Origin: Lethocerus indicus
Taxonomy: Eukaryota; Arthropoda; Insecta; Hemiptera; Belostomatidae
Reading direction: 5' to 3'
DNA length: 64,000 nucleotides
Assembly: GCA_019843655.1 (NCBI GenBank)
Contig: JACDQD010000103.1
Coordinates: 1,364,001 to 1,428,000 of the forward strand
The position numbers and the translations under genes were made by a program. Below, piece by piece: positions 12,515 through 27,000 of this stretch. Position 1 is the first letter of the stretch, and the number at the start of each line of letters is the position of its first letter. The notes under the pieces are model-generated. The model made no database searches, was not told the origin of the DNA, and saw only the letters and a program-made list of their open reading frames with translations.

Positions 12515-12537
12515 ACTGTTGTTGGCCCAACAACAGT
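12515..12537. repeat. Perfect 23-bp palindrome (11-bp arms, 1-nt centre)
   Basis: ACTGTTGTTGG and CCAACAACAGT are exact reverse complements separated by one C. By a rough count a match this long and tight is expected well under once in a window of this size. It lies in a GC-rich island at about 12220-12640. It could be a dimeric protein-binding site or a cruciform-prone sequence. No known factor is assigned. Confidence 0.9.
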
Positions 12538-15500
12538 CCCACCTCCGAGACAGGACTCGATTCAACCGCCTTAAGTTGTTAAGAGGCGCCCCCTTCCGAA
12601 ATGGTTATCTGGCGGGGAATTTACCGGCCCTACATAACTTGATCGCATGCTACGGCTCCACCTTTTCTCCAAATTCGTTAGTATAAATCAATGGTCCTTC
12701 CAAATGACTAGATCAAAATTAAAGCATACAATCCTTGAGCTTATTAAAGTAAGTGTTTCATTCCTAGGTTTCGTCAACTATTTTGGAGAGACACCTCTAG
12801 AATTTAGTAATACGCCTAAATTAATCAGTAATGTGGGTCTAATTGTAACACAAAATCCGATTTATTATTAATCTTTTTTTTCTACTTCAGTTCCTGAATA
12901 ACAGCTAATACAATCAAAATACACATGATTTGTGATGATAATTAAAAGCGTATGATTTATCCTACAAAGAGCCGGTGTGGCTTCCGCCCTCTTATATTGT
13001 ATAATGGCTTTATCACTGAATTGGCCCGATTGTCGTGCCAATACCTATTTTTAATATTCTGCTGCGTATGGCAAGAAGGATTGACATCCGTTTACTTATT
13101 ACGTTTAATTAAGCTTAGCCGTCATTGAGTATATGTTTTTAATATTTGAAGTTAAAGCAAAAATTCCCTTTTTGAATGCCGAATCCGGGTTGACGTCGGC
13201 ATAAAAAGTGAGAAGGGCACTGATCCTGACATGCCCGTGAAGTATAATGCCGGCAGGCGGTGCCCGTACAATGGTTACAGCGGAGGGGTGGCGGCGAAAT
13301 GTGCGTGTAAACTCGCCCAGGAAAATCCCCCTCGGCTTTTGTTGCGGAGCCATTCGCCGGATAAGTAAGTGAGGCGTCGAGAGATCCAACTTCTTCTCGG
13401 ACGGGCTTTTAGAGACGTATGAAATGTGATAGTCGTGGGCGGGGGCGGGGGCGGCCGCCTCCGGTGGCGGTGACGCCGCCGCCCCCGACCCACAGGTTTA
13501 CGGGTCCAGTCATGTGCGAGACCGCAATTCCCCGACGACGAAGTGGAGCAACATGCCCGGCCGGAAGCAAAATGACTTCCACCCCTTAGTATTCGGTTTG
13601 TGAGGAAACAGAGCTCGCAGTACTTCCCCCAGCAAGAAGGGCGGGGGCGGTAGCAATTTCGAAATTTAAAATAAATAGTCTCAGTCGCAGAATTAAAGGT
13701 TTCATAATACAACAATTGTAATGATTTCCCGTCTAAAAAGGTAAATGAATTCTAGCTGAATTTAGCGGGTATCATAAAAATCGGACAGTAAGTCAATATA
13801 AGTAAGTCGCTCTAGTGTTTGGAATATAATAACAAACATCTCAGACTGTAGAATTCTATTAGTAATACACCGAGGTAAGCATGCTGACAGTATTATCACT
13901 CCATTCTTATTGCCTTTCTGTGCCGAAATTATGTAGTAAACTGTTTTAATATGCATAAATATCATGGATAGGAAATATGACACATATTGCCCGAAACTAA
14001 GAAAGGTTCTTTATGAAAATCTTTTGTCTCCCGACAGGAATCATCTACCACGAACTCTGATTAATATGGAAATAGGGTGCGGGCCTGTTGTAGTGGGGCC
14101 TGGAAAAATCGAGAGCTACACGCCCTTGCGGAACAATGCCCAGAAATCCATTAGGCTCGAGTTAATGCAGACTCCCATTTATACCGAGAACAATGCCTAC
14201 GAAGATATAATTAAGAATGAATAATCAAAGTGGACATTAATCTTTCACAACGAGCCGCCGCTAGCTGAAAACTACCTGGTTCGCGTATTCCGAACCACCA
14301 CAGACAACCAAACCGGCCCCTGCATTGTTGGGCAACATTCAAGTACATACATCGTTATCAAATTAGACAAATATATTTTCAAAAATACTGAATAACTCAT
14401 AGAATTCATTACTTCAATTTATTTTTCCACTGCAATTACTCTACAGCGATCCCCCTTTCATGACCCGACAAACTCGACTATCATCATAAAGCTATATAAA
14501 GTTTATTAGACTTGGCAGCCGGAAATCGTTTATGGAAACTGACTTTTATTATTCTAAAAAAAAGTCCGAGTATTTAGGATAATGGCGCACTAAGAGACCG
14601 TTTTAAAACGATCGTAAATATATAGTTAAATCTATTTTCACTTGAAACTTGCAACACGTTTTCTTATTATGAAAGGATAATCTGTGCGAATCTCTTCTAC
14701 TCAAGAAAGGACTGAATATAATGTGGGATGATATATCCATTGGTAGTAAATTTCCTGCACTGTATGAATTCAATTAGTGTTTCCTTACTTCGTTTCAACC
14801 ACACAGTGGAGTTGCATTAAACATGAAAAATCGGTAGCATTAGCTAATAATGGACCCGGATCCCAGTTTCGGGAGGTCGTTCGACGGTAGACGGAAGGGG
14901 AGAGTTCTTGTCCGAGGATATCAATTCCCGAAACGGACTCATTTCAGTTTCATCAGTCTGAAATGGAGGAAATATAGCGATGAGATAAATTGAGAGAGGG
15001 GTTGTTTGAAGGGGGCCAGAAGAGAAAAGGGTAGAGGGGCTGATTGGAATGTGGGTGGAGGCCTTCGAGCCTGCCGATCCTAATCTTTTAGGTATTCCGG
15101 TGTATTTTTCGATGCCGGCACTCTAAATAAACCGAGAGGGCAATCCGTTTCCGGGGCAGAAAATAATTTCGGCTATTGATCGGCTGGATTCGAACAGTCG
15201 CGTTGGTATTTTTTAAAAACTAATAAAATGTTTATTGCCGTGGGCAAATAAATTCCGAAGGAACGACGGAATAGTATAAAAGTGTTCATTCTTATTTTGA
15301 ACTTGAATAGATAATAAATAAATAGATTTAATTGGCAGAGAATAATTTTATCTTATTAAAGAATTTTTTATTTGTAGGAATACTTTGTAAGAAAGCAGTT
15401 GACTGAAAGAACTTATGACTAATTTATTAAACAGAAAATGTGCTATAATAGATGTGTCAACCTCACGTAAAAACAATGACGGAGAGAGAAAAGTACGTTT

Positions 15501-17089
15501 AAATATATATGATTTATATATGCGTAAGTCACCTATACTATATTCTGCTTATAGCTCCAATATAAATATTTTAGTACCTTTAGAATATCGGCTCACCGAC
15601 AATTAATAAATCAGGATGTTAAGACAATGAGTAAGAGACATTGAATGTAGAGGACGGTGTGGTATACATCAAAATAATGGGAGCACTGTTTCGAACCTGT
15701 CCCAAAATAAAATGGGCCCATGCCCAATTGGTTCTTTAAGCAAGACATATCTCGCACTAAACAATCAGGAGTCGGCCGACTGGAAATCATCAGGAGCCAG
15801 CAGGATCCTTCTCGTATCTACCAGAGCGGCCAATCCTCTCCCTCCCCTCTATCCCGGCTTGCCCGAAAGCCAATCTCCCCTTTGAAGGAAATTCAATAAA
15901 ATCTCCCATGTCACAGCAGAAGGATGAAACGAGTTTGGCCCCTTCGAACCGTTTGTCGTTTGCCACGACATAAAAAACAGGGGGGTATATACCACAACGT
16001 TTCCTAATGCACACACAGCACTGTTGTTATTAAATGAATCTTGAAGGAGAACCTCGAACCTTAAACTTGGCCTAGCCCTCTGTAGAATAACTATTAACGC
16101 TTACAATGGTCACCCTTTATGGCCTATTTAATAGGAATTGAATTCGGGCCAAAGTAAGGGATAATAGAACCTTAATTGATTTTGATTCTTACTACGAATG
16201 CAATTTGCGAACCTCATTGTGCTATTCAATTGAAAATAATAAGTTTTTAGAGGTTTCCAATTGAATGCCCTCCTTTTTTCTAAATATAGCAATATATTTT
16301 AATGTTGTCAATTAATGGACGGCGCTTTTACATAGTGTGCGATTAGAGACAAATTTTTTTCTCTCTAAAAAGAAATTTTAATTTTGAAATTTGTATTTAT
16401 ATGATTTTACTGTTTTTAACAATTACAGTATTTCAGACCATCGCGTTCTCGGAATTATTTTATGGCAATAGATTATTATATGAATTTATTAAGGGCAAGG
16501 AGGTTTTTGGCGTTATGTTACATTCTTTAAACATCCGAATTGTTTTTGTGTCGATGTTCACCCGGCCGCTTTAAAAAAAAATAGATACCAATTTAAATAG
16601 TTCCATCATTAAAACAGTAATTGTGTTGGCATATTCATAAAAAGCGTTGAGTCCAATTTCTCTCCCCACCCCCACGTTCTGAGGCATTATTATGTAATAT
16701 TTCTTCTTGGCAACAGTCGGTCCGTGTTATTGTTTTAATGCTCCAGACGCGAGATCTATTCAAATATTCAAAGAGCGTATCGCAGTGGCGTGAACTAAAA
16801 TTTTCAAAAAGTCGTTGCGGATGAACATTCTCAACAATGCCCGACTGTGACGAATTAAGTAAACATGTTGAAATCAGACTCGGATAGCTCACGTCATGTA
16901 TTTATAACGTTGAATTATGTTCACGCGGTAAAAACATACATTTTCAGGTTATATGAATATTAAGAAGTAACAGTGTCGAAATTATACTGCATTCTGTCTT
17001 TGTTACCTTATTTTCTTTTATAATGCTCAGAATCCAATGCAGAAAATTTCGTTTATCCAGAAAAATTATATTTGATTTATGAGCGAGCC
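12538..17089. other. Non-coding block with GC-rich and purine-rich islands
   Basis: No gene is recognised. Island 13150-13660 contains GGGGGCGGC (13447-13455) and its complement GCCGCCCCC (13478-13486), a GC-rich stem with a 22-nt loop, in near-pure GC sequence. That explains the 146-codon minus-strand frame over 13275-13715, which is full of arginine, histidine and proline runs. A purine-biased stretch runs at about 14985-15065. A further GC-rich patch lies at 15700-16010. The remainder is AT-rich. Confidence 0.5.
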
Positions 17090-20000
17090 AATGGAGCGCT
17101 GGTAGCATCGACGGTATAGACATAAAATGAGCGGCCATTAAAGAGGAGACGTTGTGCTTTGGGCGAGTGGGTTTCTTGCTCGGTAGGGCAGTCCCAGTTG
17201 GTAGGGCTCCTGCTTGACTATGCATTAGGCCCCTCAACAGCCCTCGGCCACTTGCCCCTGTTTTGACTTTTTTTACGCCCTTCATTAGATCCACATCTAT
17301 GGCGAAAAAGAAGGCTTTTAATACAATGAACAAACAAACAAAAAATCCCGATTTGTTGCCCACCACGTTACTGAATAATGAATTTTTTCGATACTCAAAA
17401 ATATACAGCAATATATCTAATGCATTGTTGTTATGTTTCATTTGGAAGAAAATTGGTTAATGGCTCGATCCACAAATCTTATTTTCACACAAACCTTTTG
17501 TCAACCAAGTATTAAAATGGGCTAGAAACGGTATAGTAGATCTCATTATTTTGTTCCTTATAAACTGTAGACAATACCTTTAGTTACTATTCGAGGGCAG
17601 ACTTTTAAAGATTTTGTAACATAAACCAAATCACCCTAGAAATGATTGATTTCGTAAACTGAATTGTCTGTTTACTGAAAAATATTTCACGGCTTCCTTT
17701 TTATATATTAATAAAACGGGAATAACAGAAATAAATGATACTAGTTCTAAAACCTAGTATTATAAATCCCCTCCTTAAATTAAAAGTTCTGCTAGTAACA
17801 AGGACTTTTCCTTGAGAGGGATGAGCAACTGTACTCAGCACCAGAAGGAAACTTGGAGTGGAGTAAGCCTTAGACTTTTAGCCGGCTTATTAAACCCCGT
17901 AATTCTCAGTAAAAATAGCTTAAGTTACAAAACTTCAGTTGGACTTCCGGAAATAATTTGAAGGCCGAAGACAATGGTATCTTTGTGCGTTTCTAGCAGA
18001 GGAAAAGATAATTTCCCCACATTAAATGTTAATTGGATGGCCATTAGTGTTGCTCTGTACGAGTATAAATTAATAACATTTTTCAACTGAATTTATTTTG
18101 AATAACCATTTATCACATAACTCAAAAGTGAAGGTGTCATTCTATGAATGCAGACCACAACCACACCCTCATAAAAAGTGACACATCCGAACTATCCTAG
18201 CGTCGATTGGTATTTGTATATTCAGGTGTCATCTCAGTTTTTGCAGAAACACGTCCAAAACACAATATATAGAATAATCTATAATTAAAGGAAGTGCAGA
18301 ATAAATAAACGTAGAATGTGTACACCAATTTGTCAATTTGTCTTTTCGAACAAATTTGTAATTTGTTATTATATGTAACACAATATAAAAATATGCTGCT
18401 ACTTAAGAAATTACTATGTACTGTATGTCGGTTAAAGATAAAAGATACGATAATTCTGAACATTGTAATAATATCGACCACGTAAAAATTAGGACATATA
18501 TTTAATTAAAACACAAAAATGCTCTATTTAAAAAAAAATATCTCTGCAGCCCATTACTGGGCACCTGTTTGTCCCCTTAGACCCAAGAAATGTATCGTTC
18601 GGTCCCTTTGCGACGTGTGTAAATATGGAATAAAAAATAACAGCCGGGACAGTGGGCGGTAAATTGAAAAACTTGCAGGCTCACAGGGGGCCATAAATCC
18701 GGCTTCGGTACAGGTGAAACCCACACCGCAACTTCGAAAGCAAGAAGTAAGACGAGTTCTACAGTGGGGCACGCACCGAGCCAGCCAACAATCCAGCATT
18801 GAGCCGGGGACCGGCGACCCCACCGCACCCCTCTTCTAAATAATCACTTTTTCCCTTTACCGGGACAAGTTTCTTTGACTTGGAGCTCAACCGGGACGGT
18901 GATTAACTGCTGGGAGCCGGCAAACCCCGAAAAGCGGGCCGCCCCAACATTATACTAATTCAGATAAACTCTCTTTCTTTTTCACAGGCACCTCCTGAGG
19001 GAGAGAGGTTTATCGCCTTTGGCTCCGCTCGACGGCCCTGTCCATTAAACGGCAGGACCTAATGGGCTTACTCTTCTACTCCAAATAATAATGATTAAAT
19101 TAAAGTAAATACGAAAAATAACGCCATACAGGTATATATTTATAGGAATTAGATAATTGCAGTAACTCTTAGTTTTTAAAATATATTGATCTCCTTTGAA
19201 ATAATAACAAAATAATAACAAAAATAAATCCGACATACCACTAAATTGCAGAATACTGAAGCTGAATCTTCAGAATTAGTAAGCGAATAGAGTACATAAG
19301 TAGTACCAATTCTGAACTGAAATTTAATATTCGCGAATAATGACAATAAAAATATATTGTATTCTGTCCAATTTTTCATAACGAAAAATGATACGCTACT
19401 CGCCTACAGTTGTACACGCGAGTATCAAAAGGAATATCCTCCAAACGCACAACAATGCCTTTTTTATAGACCGACGATCCCGGTTGAAAAGGGGTGGAGG
19501 GGACGGGGCCCGAACCGTTGTAGTAAACGATTGCGGGGTGGATGCGGTACGGCCGTAAAACGAGATAGAGATTTCTTGGGGGGAGAAATGAGAAATATAA
19601 ATCTTCAGAGATACCCAACCTGGGGATGAAAATATTTCGAAATTTACGGTAGAAATTACGGGATTATACTTTCCAGTTTAGTGCTCGGTATTTAAATATT
19701 CCCTCTTGACTTGACTCCACAACAGAGAAGCGGAATTATTATTTCGAATAAATTCATATAATCCAAACTATGTATCTTCTCAAAAACACAGCGAATTCGA
19801 CAGTTCTGTTTTGAAACGAGTTGGTGCATCATAATTACGGAAATTGGGGAACACAGAATTTAATAAACACTTTTCTTCGAAATTCCGCGGAGACGGGCAA
19901 TTTTCAGGCTGTACCCCTGCTTGATTGTTGTCCCCGGGACTGGTTATCTCCATAAAAGGGTTGAGTGGGTGAGTTTTTAAAGCTAAATGAAAAGGAAATG

Positions 20001-23000
20001 GGCCAATTTCCTTCAGGCGCTTGTACAACGCCTTATGTTGTCGACCGCCCCGACCGCGAGCCAACGCACCTCGTCGCTACGGGTTCCATTAGCGTAGACC
20101 TACTTGCAGACTAACAGGTGCGCCATGTTAGTAAGTTGCAACCTATTGAAAAACCTAAGGGCCGATGACTATCTTAATATCTTAATATTTATATTTATTT
20201 TCCAGGTTGTCACACCTGTAGGAATCACAAGATTTGGTATTAGAGTATGCCAGTTCTTTAGTCTCTCATTTGTTCACATATTGTTTCTACGTTTTTAATT
20301 TTAATATTGCAATTTTAATACTAGTACAACTTAGAAATGAATTTAACAGAGGTGTTATTTTGATGAAAGCAGAAAGTGTGACACGATGAGTGGTTGGGCG
20401 CGATATTAAGTACTATTTGTGTTCACAATCGCTCATTGATTCCCCCGGGCTTGTGCCGGGTTATGAAGCCCCCCAAGTGCCAATATACGGGGGGCGGAAG
20501 GGAGTCTTTCGAAACGCTGAAAGAGGATTTGCCTCCATAGTCGAAGTGGGTTCCAATGTTATGTGAGTTTACTAGAGGCAGTTTCATAAGAGTTTATCCC
20601 CGAACTACCTTGAAACTGTTATTTACACATGTTGTGCTACTAGATAGGTTGTTTTGAAGAAGAGGCTTTAAATATAATATATTTCAGTTATTTAGGAACT
20701 CGGTACTACAATTATCGAAACGCATAGGTTTTACAAAAATGATTGCTCATGGGACTACAAAAATTATGTACATCAAGTACAATATTAAATATTAATATTT
20801 TAAAAATAAAAATATAGCAATATATTGCTAACAGCTTGTAATATGATTGTAGTAACATACCCGGGTCAGTGCGTTAGGGACCAATGCTGAAGGTGACGTG
20901 TGTGTAAATATTTAATTTATGCTTATTTAGCGATGTTCCTCTTTCAAATTTTGATCATAATTAGTGAAAAGAAGCCCGCCTAAATTTTACAGGGAAATGG
21001 GCTGTCACTGGCGTATATAATTGCTAAAACGTATTTCTAATTGTGCGTTTTGGCTCGAGCTGTGGGCCTCTGTCGTTCTAATGTCTGCCTTTCGGGGTAG
21101 AAACGGGGTATGAAATAGCGCCGACGTCGGCGGATCGCAAGTGGGCAGAATGAAGTGAGGTGCTCGAGAACAAAAGCCCTAATCGAGCGAAAGATTTGTG
21201 GAACCCGTTCGGGGGCTAATTTCGGAAATAACGACCGGAATTATCGAGCCGCTAATGGGCCCTGATTTTATGGGCGAGGAGAATTTATGAGTTTTGATAA
21301 ATCCTCAGGTTTTCGCTGCTCAAAACGAATCCTCTCTGGACCGGTAATGACCGCACGCGTTTACCGAGGTGTAAGAAGTCCCCCTGTTATGGTGAAATCG
21401 GATATCTGTCGATTATTCTTAGTTTTAAGCACTGAACTTAGGCCGTTTGAAGGGACGTAAATAAAACTTTCTTTCCCATTTAGGGTGATTTGGCAGGAAC
21501 TGGTATTATTATTCTAAAGCTCAGATAACAATAATATATCCATCAGCCTACAGAATTATTTAAGAAATATGTGGCTAATTTTTAGTTGTGGCGGAATTTA
21601 AAGGAACGAATATGCAATATTTGTACATAATGATAGCGCGTCAACATATACCTATATACCTGCATCTATATGTGAACTTTTATATACATAGAACAAACAC
21701 AAACTGTCAAAATAGGAGGTAGAAAATAAAGTCAGCACTACGGGCAAACGACCGTCGAGGGATTGTACTTTCATAACATACTGCGTTCGAAAAACACGAA
21801 AATTCATTACTCTTTCGGGGGAAAGGAGTTGAAATTTATTCAACGGATCCTAACAAAAGAAAAAAAAAAGAGAAAATGATATGGCGCCCAAAACAAAGTT
21901 TAAGCAAATTAAAGCCAATGAAGAGATCTTTTGAGACAACGATACTGGCACGCGATGGGGTTAATGACTGTCTCCCCGATAAGACAAACATGAAAACTTT
22001 CCCTAACCTGTTTTGGGACAGGAAAATGAATGCGGCGCCAATAATTTACGGGCGGTAATTTTCTTTCTTTTTACCGAAAAGATTCATTGGGCCGTTCGTT
22101 TCGCTTTCTGCGGCACCGAATTGGGCAAGAAGAAGGTAGCGTTAAATTTGGGCCCTGTTTAAACTGTTAGCGTGGCAGGACCCGAAGCGAAAGTGGATTA
22201 GTGTGGACTATAAACCCTTGCGGAATGACACATAAATTCCCATAACGTTGGATGATTTTCAATTAAATCACGCAAATTTAGACGGCTGCCGTATTTATGT
22301 TTCGCGTAATAGTATCTGTGCACATCGGATCCAGCCAGGTTGAAAAGCCTGAACATTGATCATGAAGGTGTAAATGAAAGGACAGATGTTCAATCAGTAT
22401 CACTCCTCAGGGTAGTATAGTTCGCCGATTTTTTATTATGCTAGTACCAAATTTATGCTAAGGTTTCAACTGACCGCCATTGTCGGCAACTTTTCAGAAC
22501 GTCGCAGTAACAGTGCAGCGCCAATATCCCAATAACTAATTAAGGAATTTATAAATAGGGGATAGAACAGCGAATGAGCGATGAAGGTAGAAAAAACTGT
22601 ACGTTAACAATGGGTGGTTAGAGACTAGCATTTCACAAATAAACCCGGTCATATTGAACGACCGATACCATAGCGAAAAGGCCGTCGCGTGTACAAATGT
22701 TGTATCCGGATACTTAGATTGGGGCTGGTAAGGCTTAATATCTAAATCCAATCCCCGAGCGTGAACGGAATATTGATGAGGCGGCTGGTGGGAAGGCCAA
22801 GAGGGGCAATATTAGAACTGGGCCCCACTCTCCCATTGAATCCGATTACCCAACTCCAGACAACTCATTACATACCGACATCTCATCAGCCCAAGGTGTT
22901 AGCCCGATCACAATTCTCGCTACCTTACCCCCCCCCCAACGCCTCCCGCCAGACGGAACATCTTGTATGGACTTGACACTTTAATAAATCAGTTCTGGCA

Positions 23001-24029
23001 GCATTCTCCCACCGAGGAATTGATCTGAGAGCCGCTATCATGTAATTAAGTCAGAGCATCTCATGATTGATAACCCTATAACCTTTCCATTAGTATCAGA
23101 ATTAAATATACTTCGTTTTTTATGAAAAATATCGTAAATCTATTAGCGACTTAAACTTGACCTTAGCGTAATGTCTTATTAACTCTATGTGTTTTAAGTA
23201 TTCTATTATTTAATAAGCTTAAAACACCTTTAAGTCTCAAGTGGAATTTGCTTTTCATAGGTTTATTATAATTAAAAATCTTGTCAACTACATAGATTTG
23301 GGGATAATTTCGTTTTTTTATAGCAGTAGTTTCATTAAGTTAAAAGAAATCTTGAATTTATACAAGCTATAATTACGAGGTCTCTGTTAATCTGAAAATC
23401 TTAAATAATTTTGTTCTAAGTTAGTTTTACTTAGCTTCAGCCTTGCCTCCAATTTTAATCCCGCGCCGACATTTTTCTAAATGTATATATATGTAACTCG
23501 GTTTTAGTGTTTAATAAAGGTTTCCGACCCCGGCCCGTCGGCTCAGCGAACTAAAGCATTCTTTCGCAATTCTCTCCATTCTCGCAAACAAAGGTTTTTA
23601 AAAGCTTGCTTAAACCTTTTAAAAAGTTTCTTTGAAAGTCGATTCTGCGACCCGCAATTAATATTTTTTTGTAAATTACATTCGCTATATGGTTTACGGG
23701 AAAATTGAATTCTTTGAAAAATTATGGTCTTACATTTTATTTTTAATCGAAGGCCCAATTTATGGTTTTTGCACAAGTTCAAAGCAGTGAATTAAAATTC
23801 GAATCATTCGATTAGCTTAAATGTATATACACATTTTTTTTAAGTGCTTAACATTTCAATGGTAAATTACCCACAGTTTTACTAATATTACAAATTATAC
23901 AAAGCGATTTGAACAATACACATCCCCTCAATTCTGTGCTACCGGAACCCCGGGAGTTCGGTCAGATTTTATTTGCCCAATCAGCATCGGCCGGGTGTTT
24001 CCAGAGGGCCCCACCTAAAGTTGGTGAGA
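17090..24029. other. Non-coding block, alternating AT-rich DNA and GC-rich islands
   Basis: No gene is recognised. Islands lie at about 17090-17280, 18560-19065, 19480-19590, 19880-20110, 20400-20560, 20880-21400, 21880-22240 and 22740-22980. A 10-base C run stands at 22928-22937. A 165-codon minus-strand frame (16944-17441) crosses from AT-rich into GC-rich DNA without any motif I recognise and is treated as chance. Confidence 0.5.
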
Positions 24030-24064
24030 GGGAGAGAACTCGGTTCTCTCTCTCTCTCTCTCTC
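24030..24064. repeat. (TC)n microsatellite with adjacent inverted GA block
   Basis: A TC run of 20 nt (24045-24064) is preceded by a GAGAG-containing purine block. GAGAGAAC, TCG and GTTCTCTC form a perfect 8-bp stem with a 3-nt loop that extends imperfectly. This gives GAGAG words on both strands close together, inside a GC-rich island at 23930-24240. The island is open in three frames, which reflects the repeat and not a gene. Confidence 0.85.
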
Positions 24065-27000
24065 TTCTGCGGAAACTGCCCCATCTCAAGTGCCGAAGGG
24101 GTCCGACCATCGCGAAAATTGGATTTGGCCGAGGATTCAACCGTCACACCTTCGCACCGGAAAATTGTGGATGTACCGCCCGTCGGTCAATCTTTACTCG
24201 TTCAAGTACAATATTCGAGAAGAAGGGACTCGAAGATGAAATCAACTGGGTAAACTGATTTTCAAAAATGCCTGTGTGTATTCATTTGCTGCTAGGGGAC
24301 TATTATTTCTTTAAAGAGGTCTTGTTATCAGGATACAGACAGAAAGAGATTGTCTGTGTGAAATATTCATGTAAATTTGAAAACTAAATAAATGATTTGA
24401 TGTATATAATAAGTGTTCATATACAACACTTACAATCAATATTTTTTCCTATATATACTAATAATTTTATTGAACGTGTTAAAATAAAATGACGTAAATT
24501 ATAATCATTGAAATTATTTTTTGAGACTATAAAGACTCAAATATAAGTATTAATTAAATAATAAAGGATAAATACCAAGGGCCACTTGTTAAATTCTGAC
24601 AGGAGCAAAAGGCCGTAAGTCATATCTTAGAATACTGTCGAGTATTAGACCAATAACTTACAGCCATGCCAATACCAGCAGTATATGCAAATCTGGTATA
24701 TTTGATCTCTGAAGGTGGCTTTTATTTAACCTTAAGAATTATCAAATGGGCTGAAGACATTTCATTATGTATTTGATGCTAAAAATAATTTAAATTCGGG
24801 CCTACCTAAAATAAATTGATTTTTAAATAGATTGGTTTTTTAAAAGCCGTGCCGGTTGACATCGAGGACTCCTGGGAATGGTCTCTACATAGCCGGAGGG
24901 GATACAGGTGGAGACGGCGAATTACATGGAGGACCATATTTATCTTTCGTATCTGTCCTCGGCTACAAACCTATTGAGTTCCGGCGGTTTTTCCTGCCAC
25001 GTTCCGACTCCGTTCCCGTTTTCTATCGCCCCCGCCGCCGGTACACGCCCCCCAGACAATATTTGGTATCCGTTTTATTAAAAAAGAATCTGTATTTGTT
25101 CAGCAGAGTACATCCATTCCCCTATTCCCATCGGATTAGGTTCTGTCTCCGGATCCGTTTCCCCTTGGCGTATTGGACAGAGACGTCTTACATCTAGAAA
25201 AAAGCTTCCTGTAATGTCCATTCATACATTATTACATTTCATATATAATGAACTAAATAAGTATGTCTTCCAGCAAAAATAATTTTTTGTTCCCCTAATA
25301 ACAGAAAATTTCAATAAAGAGCATAATGCAGATAAAAATAATGTTTTACTAGAGACAAGAAGTTATATGAAAAATATAAAATATAGGATAAATTCTGTGA
25401 CTACCTTTATCCTTCAAAAAATAAATTCTTAACCAATATCCGCATCATTAAAATTTCTTACTTGCCGTAACACTGTTAAAGATATATCTCGTAATAAGTA
25501 AATAAATGATTGACAACCTACATTGATCCTTCTGATTCGGTAACGTTTAATTCAATCAAGAAATTAACTGATTCTGGAATAGCGCTTCCGGCAGTAGTGG
25601 CACGCTGCTGAGGCAGCCTGCACGGAATTTTCACTTCCAATTGTGGGCTTATTAACGATCGCAGAAACAAGCTCAATATTAATTGCCAAGGTCTCCGACT
25701 CTCTGTCTCACGGAAGAGGTACACATTGCAAACCTAAACGACAAACACAATTAGCTTAATGAATGCCGGAATTTACTTGGAGAGGTCGAAAATTGCGGAA
25801 ACCAAACCGGTGCCTTTCCCGTTAAACACAAATGGCTCGATTCGAAATTGTAAAATATTATTATTCGCCCGACCAATTAAATTAAACGATATTTCTTTTA
25901 TGTTCAAACTATTTAAATAATCCATTCGAATATAAATTAACTTCAGAATGTGTTTTAAGCCATTTTACAGTTTAACTCTGTTGTAAAAGGTTTCTCGTTT
26001 AGGGAACAATGTGGAGAAGCACTGGTTGTTCAACTCAATTCTTTCCGCATCCCCTAAAGTGGAATTATCCTCAGTCTACAGGAAGGTAGGTTATTCGGAC
26101 GGTAACCCCAGCCCGTAACTTGAGAGGCATGCATAATAAAAATAAAAGAAAGAAGGAATAAAGGAGAAAAAAAGAGTCTGAATACGGCCGGGCCGAAGAA
26201 ATTTAAGTGAGGGGAAGGATACAAGTACGGAGGATGTACACTTGACCCGGGGACGATCAGGGCGGAAGGAGCCTTCGCCGAATACGGGAAGCGTTTCCTG
26301 GTGAGGGGGGGGCAGAAATGAAATGCGGGTAACAACTGGGGCATAATAAAGGACCGACCAAAGGTCTACTCCTGCTCGAGAGAGATCCAGTTCACTTTTA
26401 TTGCCGGTCCTCATCGGCCCCTTTACAAGTTTTATCTTCCACGTGCATAGTTTTATTGTCGTTGCCTTGGTAGCCGCAGTATAGCGACAAATCCCTGGCT
26501 CAAATCGCAGAACAAGAGCTTACACTACAGGGGTTTACTCTCAGGTATAAATAACCTGAGATTCCAGGTTACACAACAAATAAACATATAAATGGAATTC
26601 AAATTTCTCAGATTTATATTATACAGTTTCAGTTGCCGGTATAGCTCTAATCCAGTTTCTTATCGTGGGGGATTTTTGTTAATTTAGGCAATGCATTAGT
26701 ATTAATTCATACGAATTATTAAACGGTTCTTCTTGTAGAGTTTTAGGGGTGGGTTGAGGGGGTGGGATCTCCGACTGGTAAGTGAGTTGGGGCACAGTGG
26801 TTGCCACTAACCCGCCATTAGCTGTAGCTAGGTCGGGGCCCCATCCTTCGAAACCGTTATGTGCTCCAGAGTCTGCCTCGGTGTGCGTACAACCCTGGAG
26901 GGGTAGTCTTTACTTCCGGTTAAGGCCACGAGTGGGTAAAGGGGGGGGGCGCGGTGGTTAATAGCCCTTACTTAAAGTTTAAAAGCGACCATTATGCAAA

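Noticed and set aside
13275..13715. 146-codon minus-strand frame rich in Arg, His and Pro
   Set aside because: The amino acid runs come directly from GC-rich simple sequence at 13437-13490. The frame overlaps another open frame at 13105-13389.
13964..14224. 86-codon + strand frame with balanced composition
   Set aside because: It looks more protein-like than most, but 86 codons arise by chance many times in a window this size, and I recognise nothing in it.
16944..17441. 165-codon minus-strand frame
   Set aside because: Its ends are AT-driven hydrophobic and asparagine-rich sequence and its middle is unrelated GC-rich sequence. No motif and no upstream context supports a gene.
20815..20830. 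16-bp palindrome TAGCAATATATTGCTA
   Set aside because: AT-rich palindromes of this size are expected about once by chance in this window.
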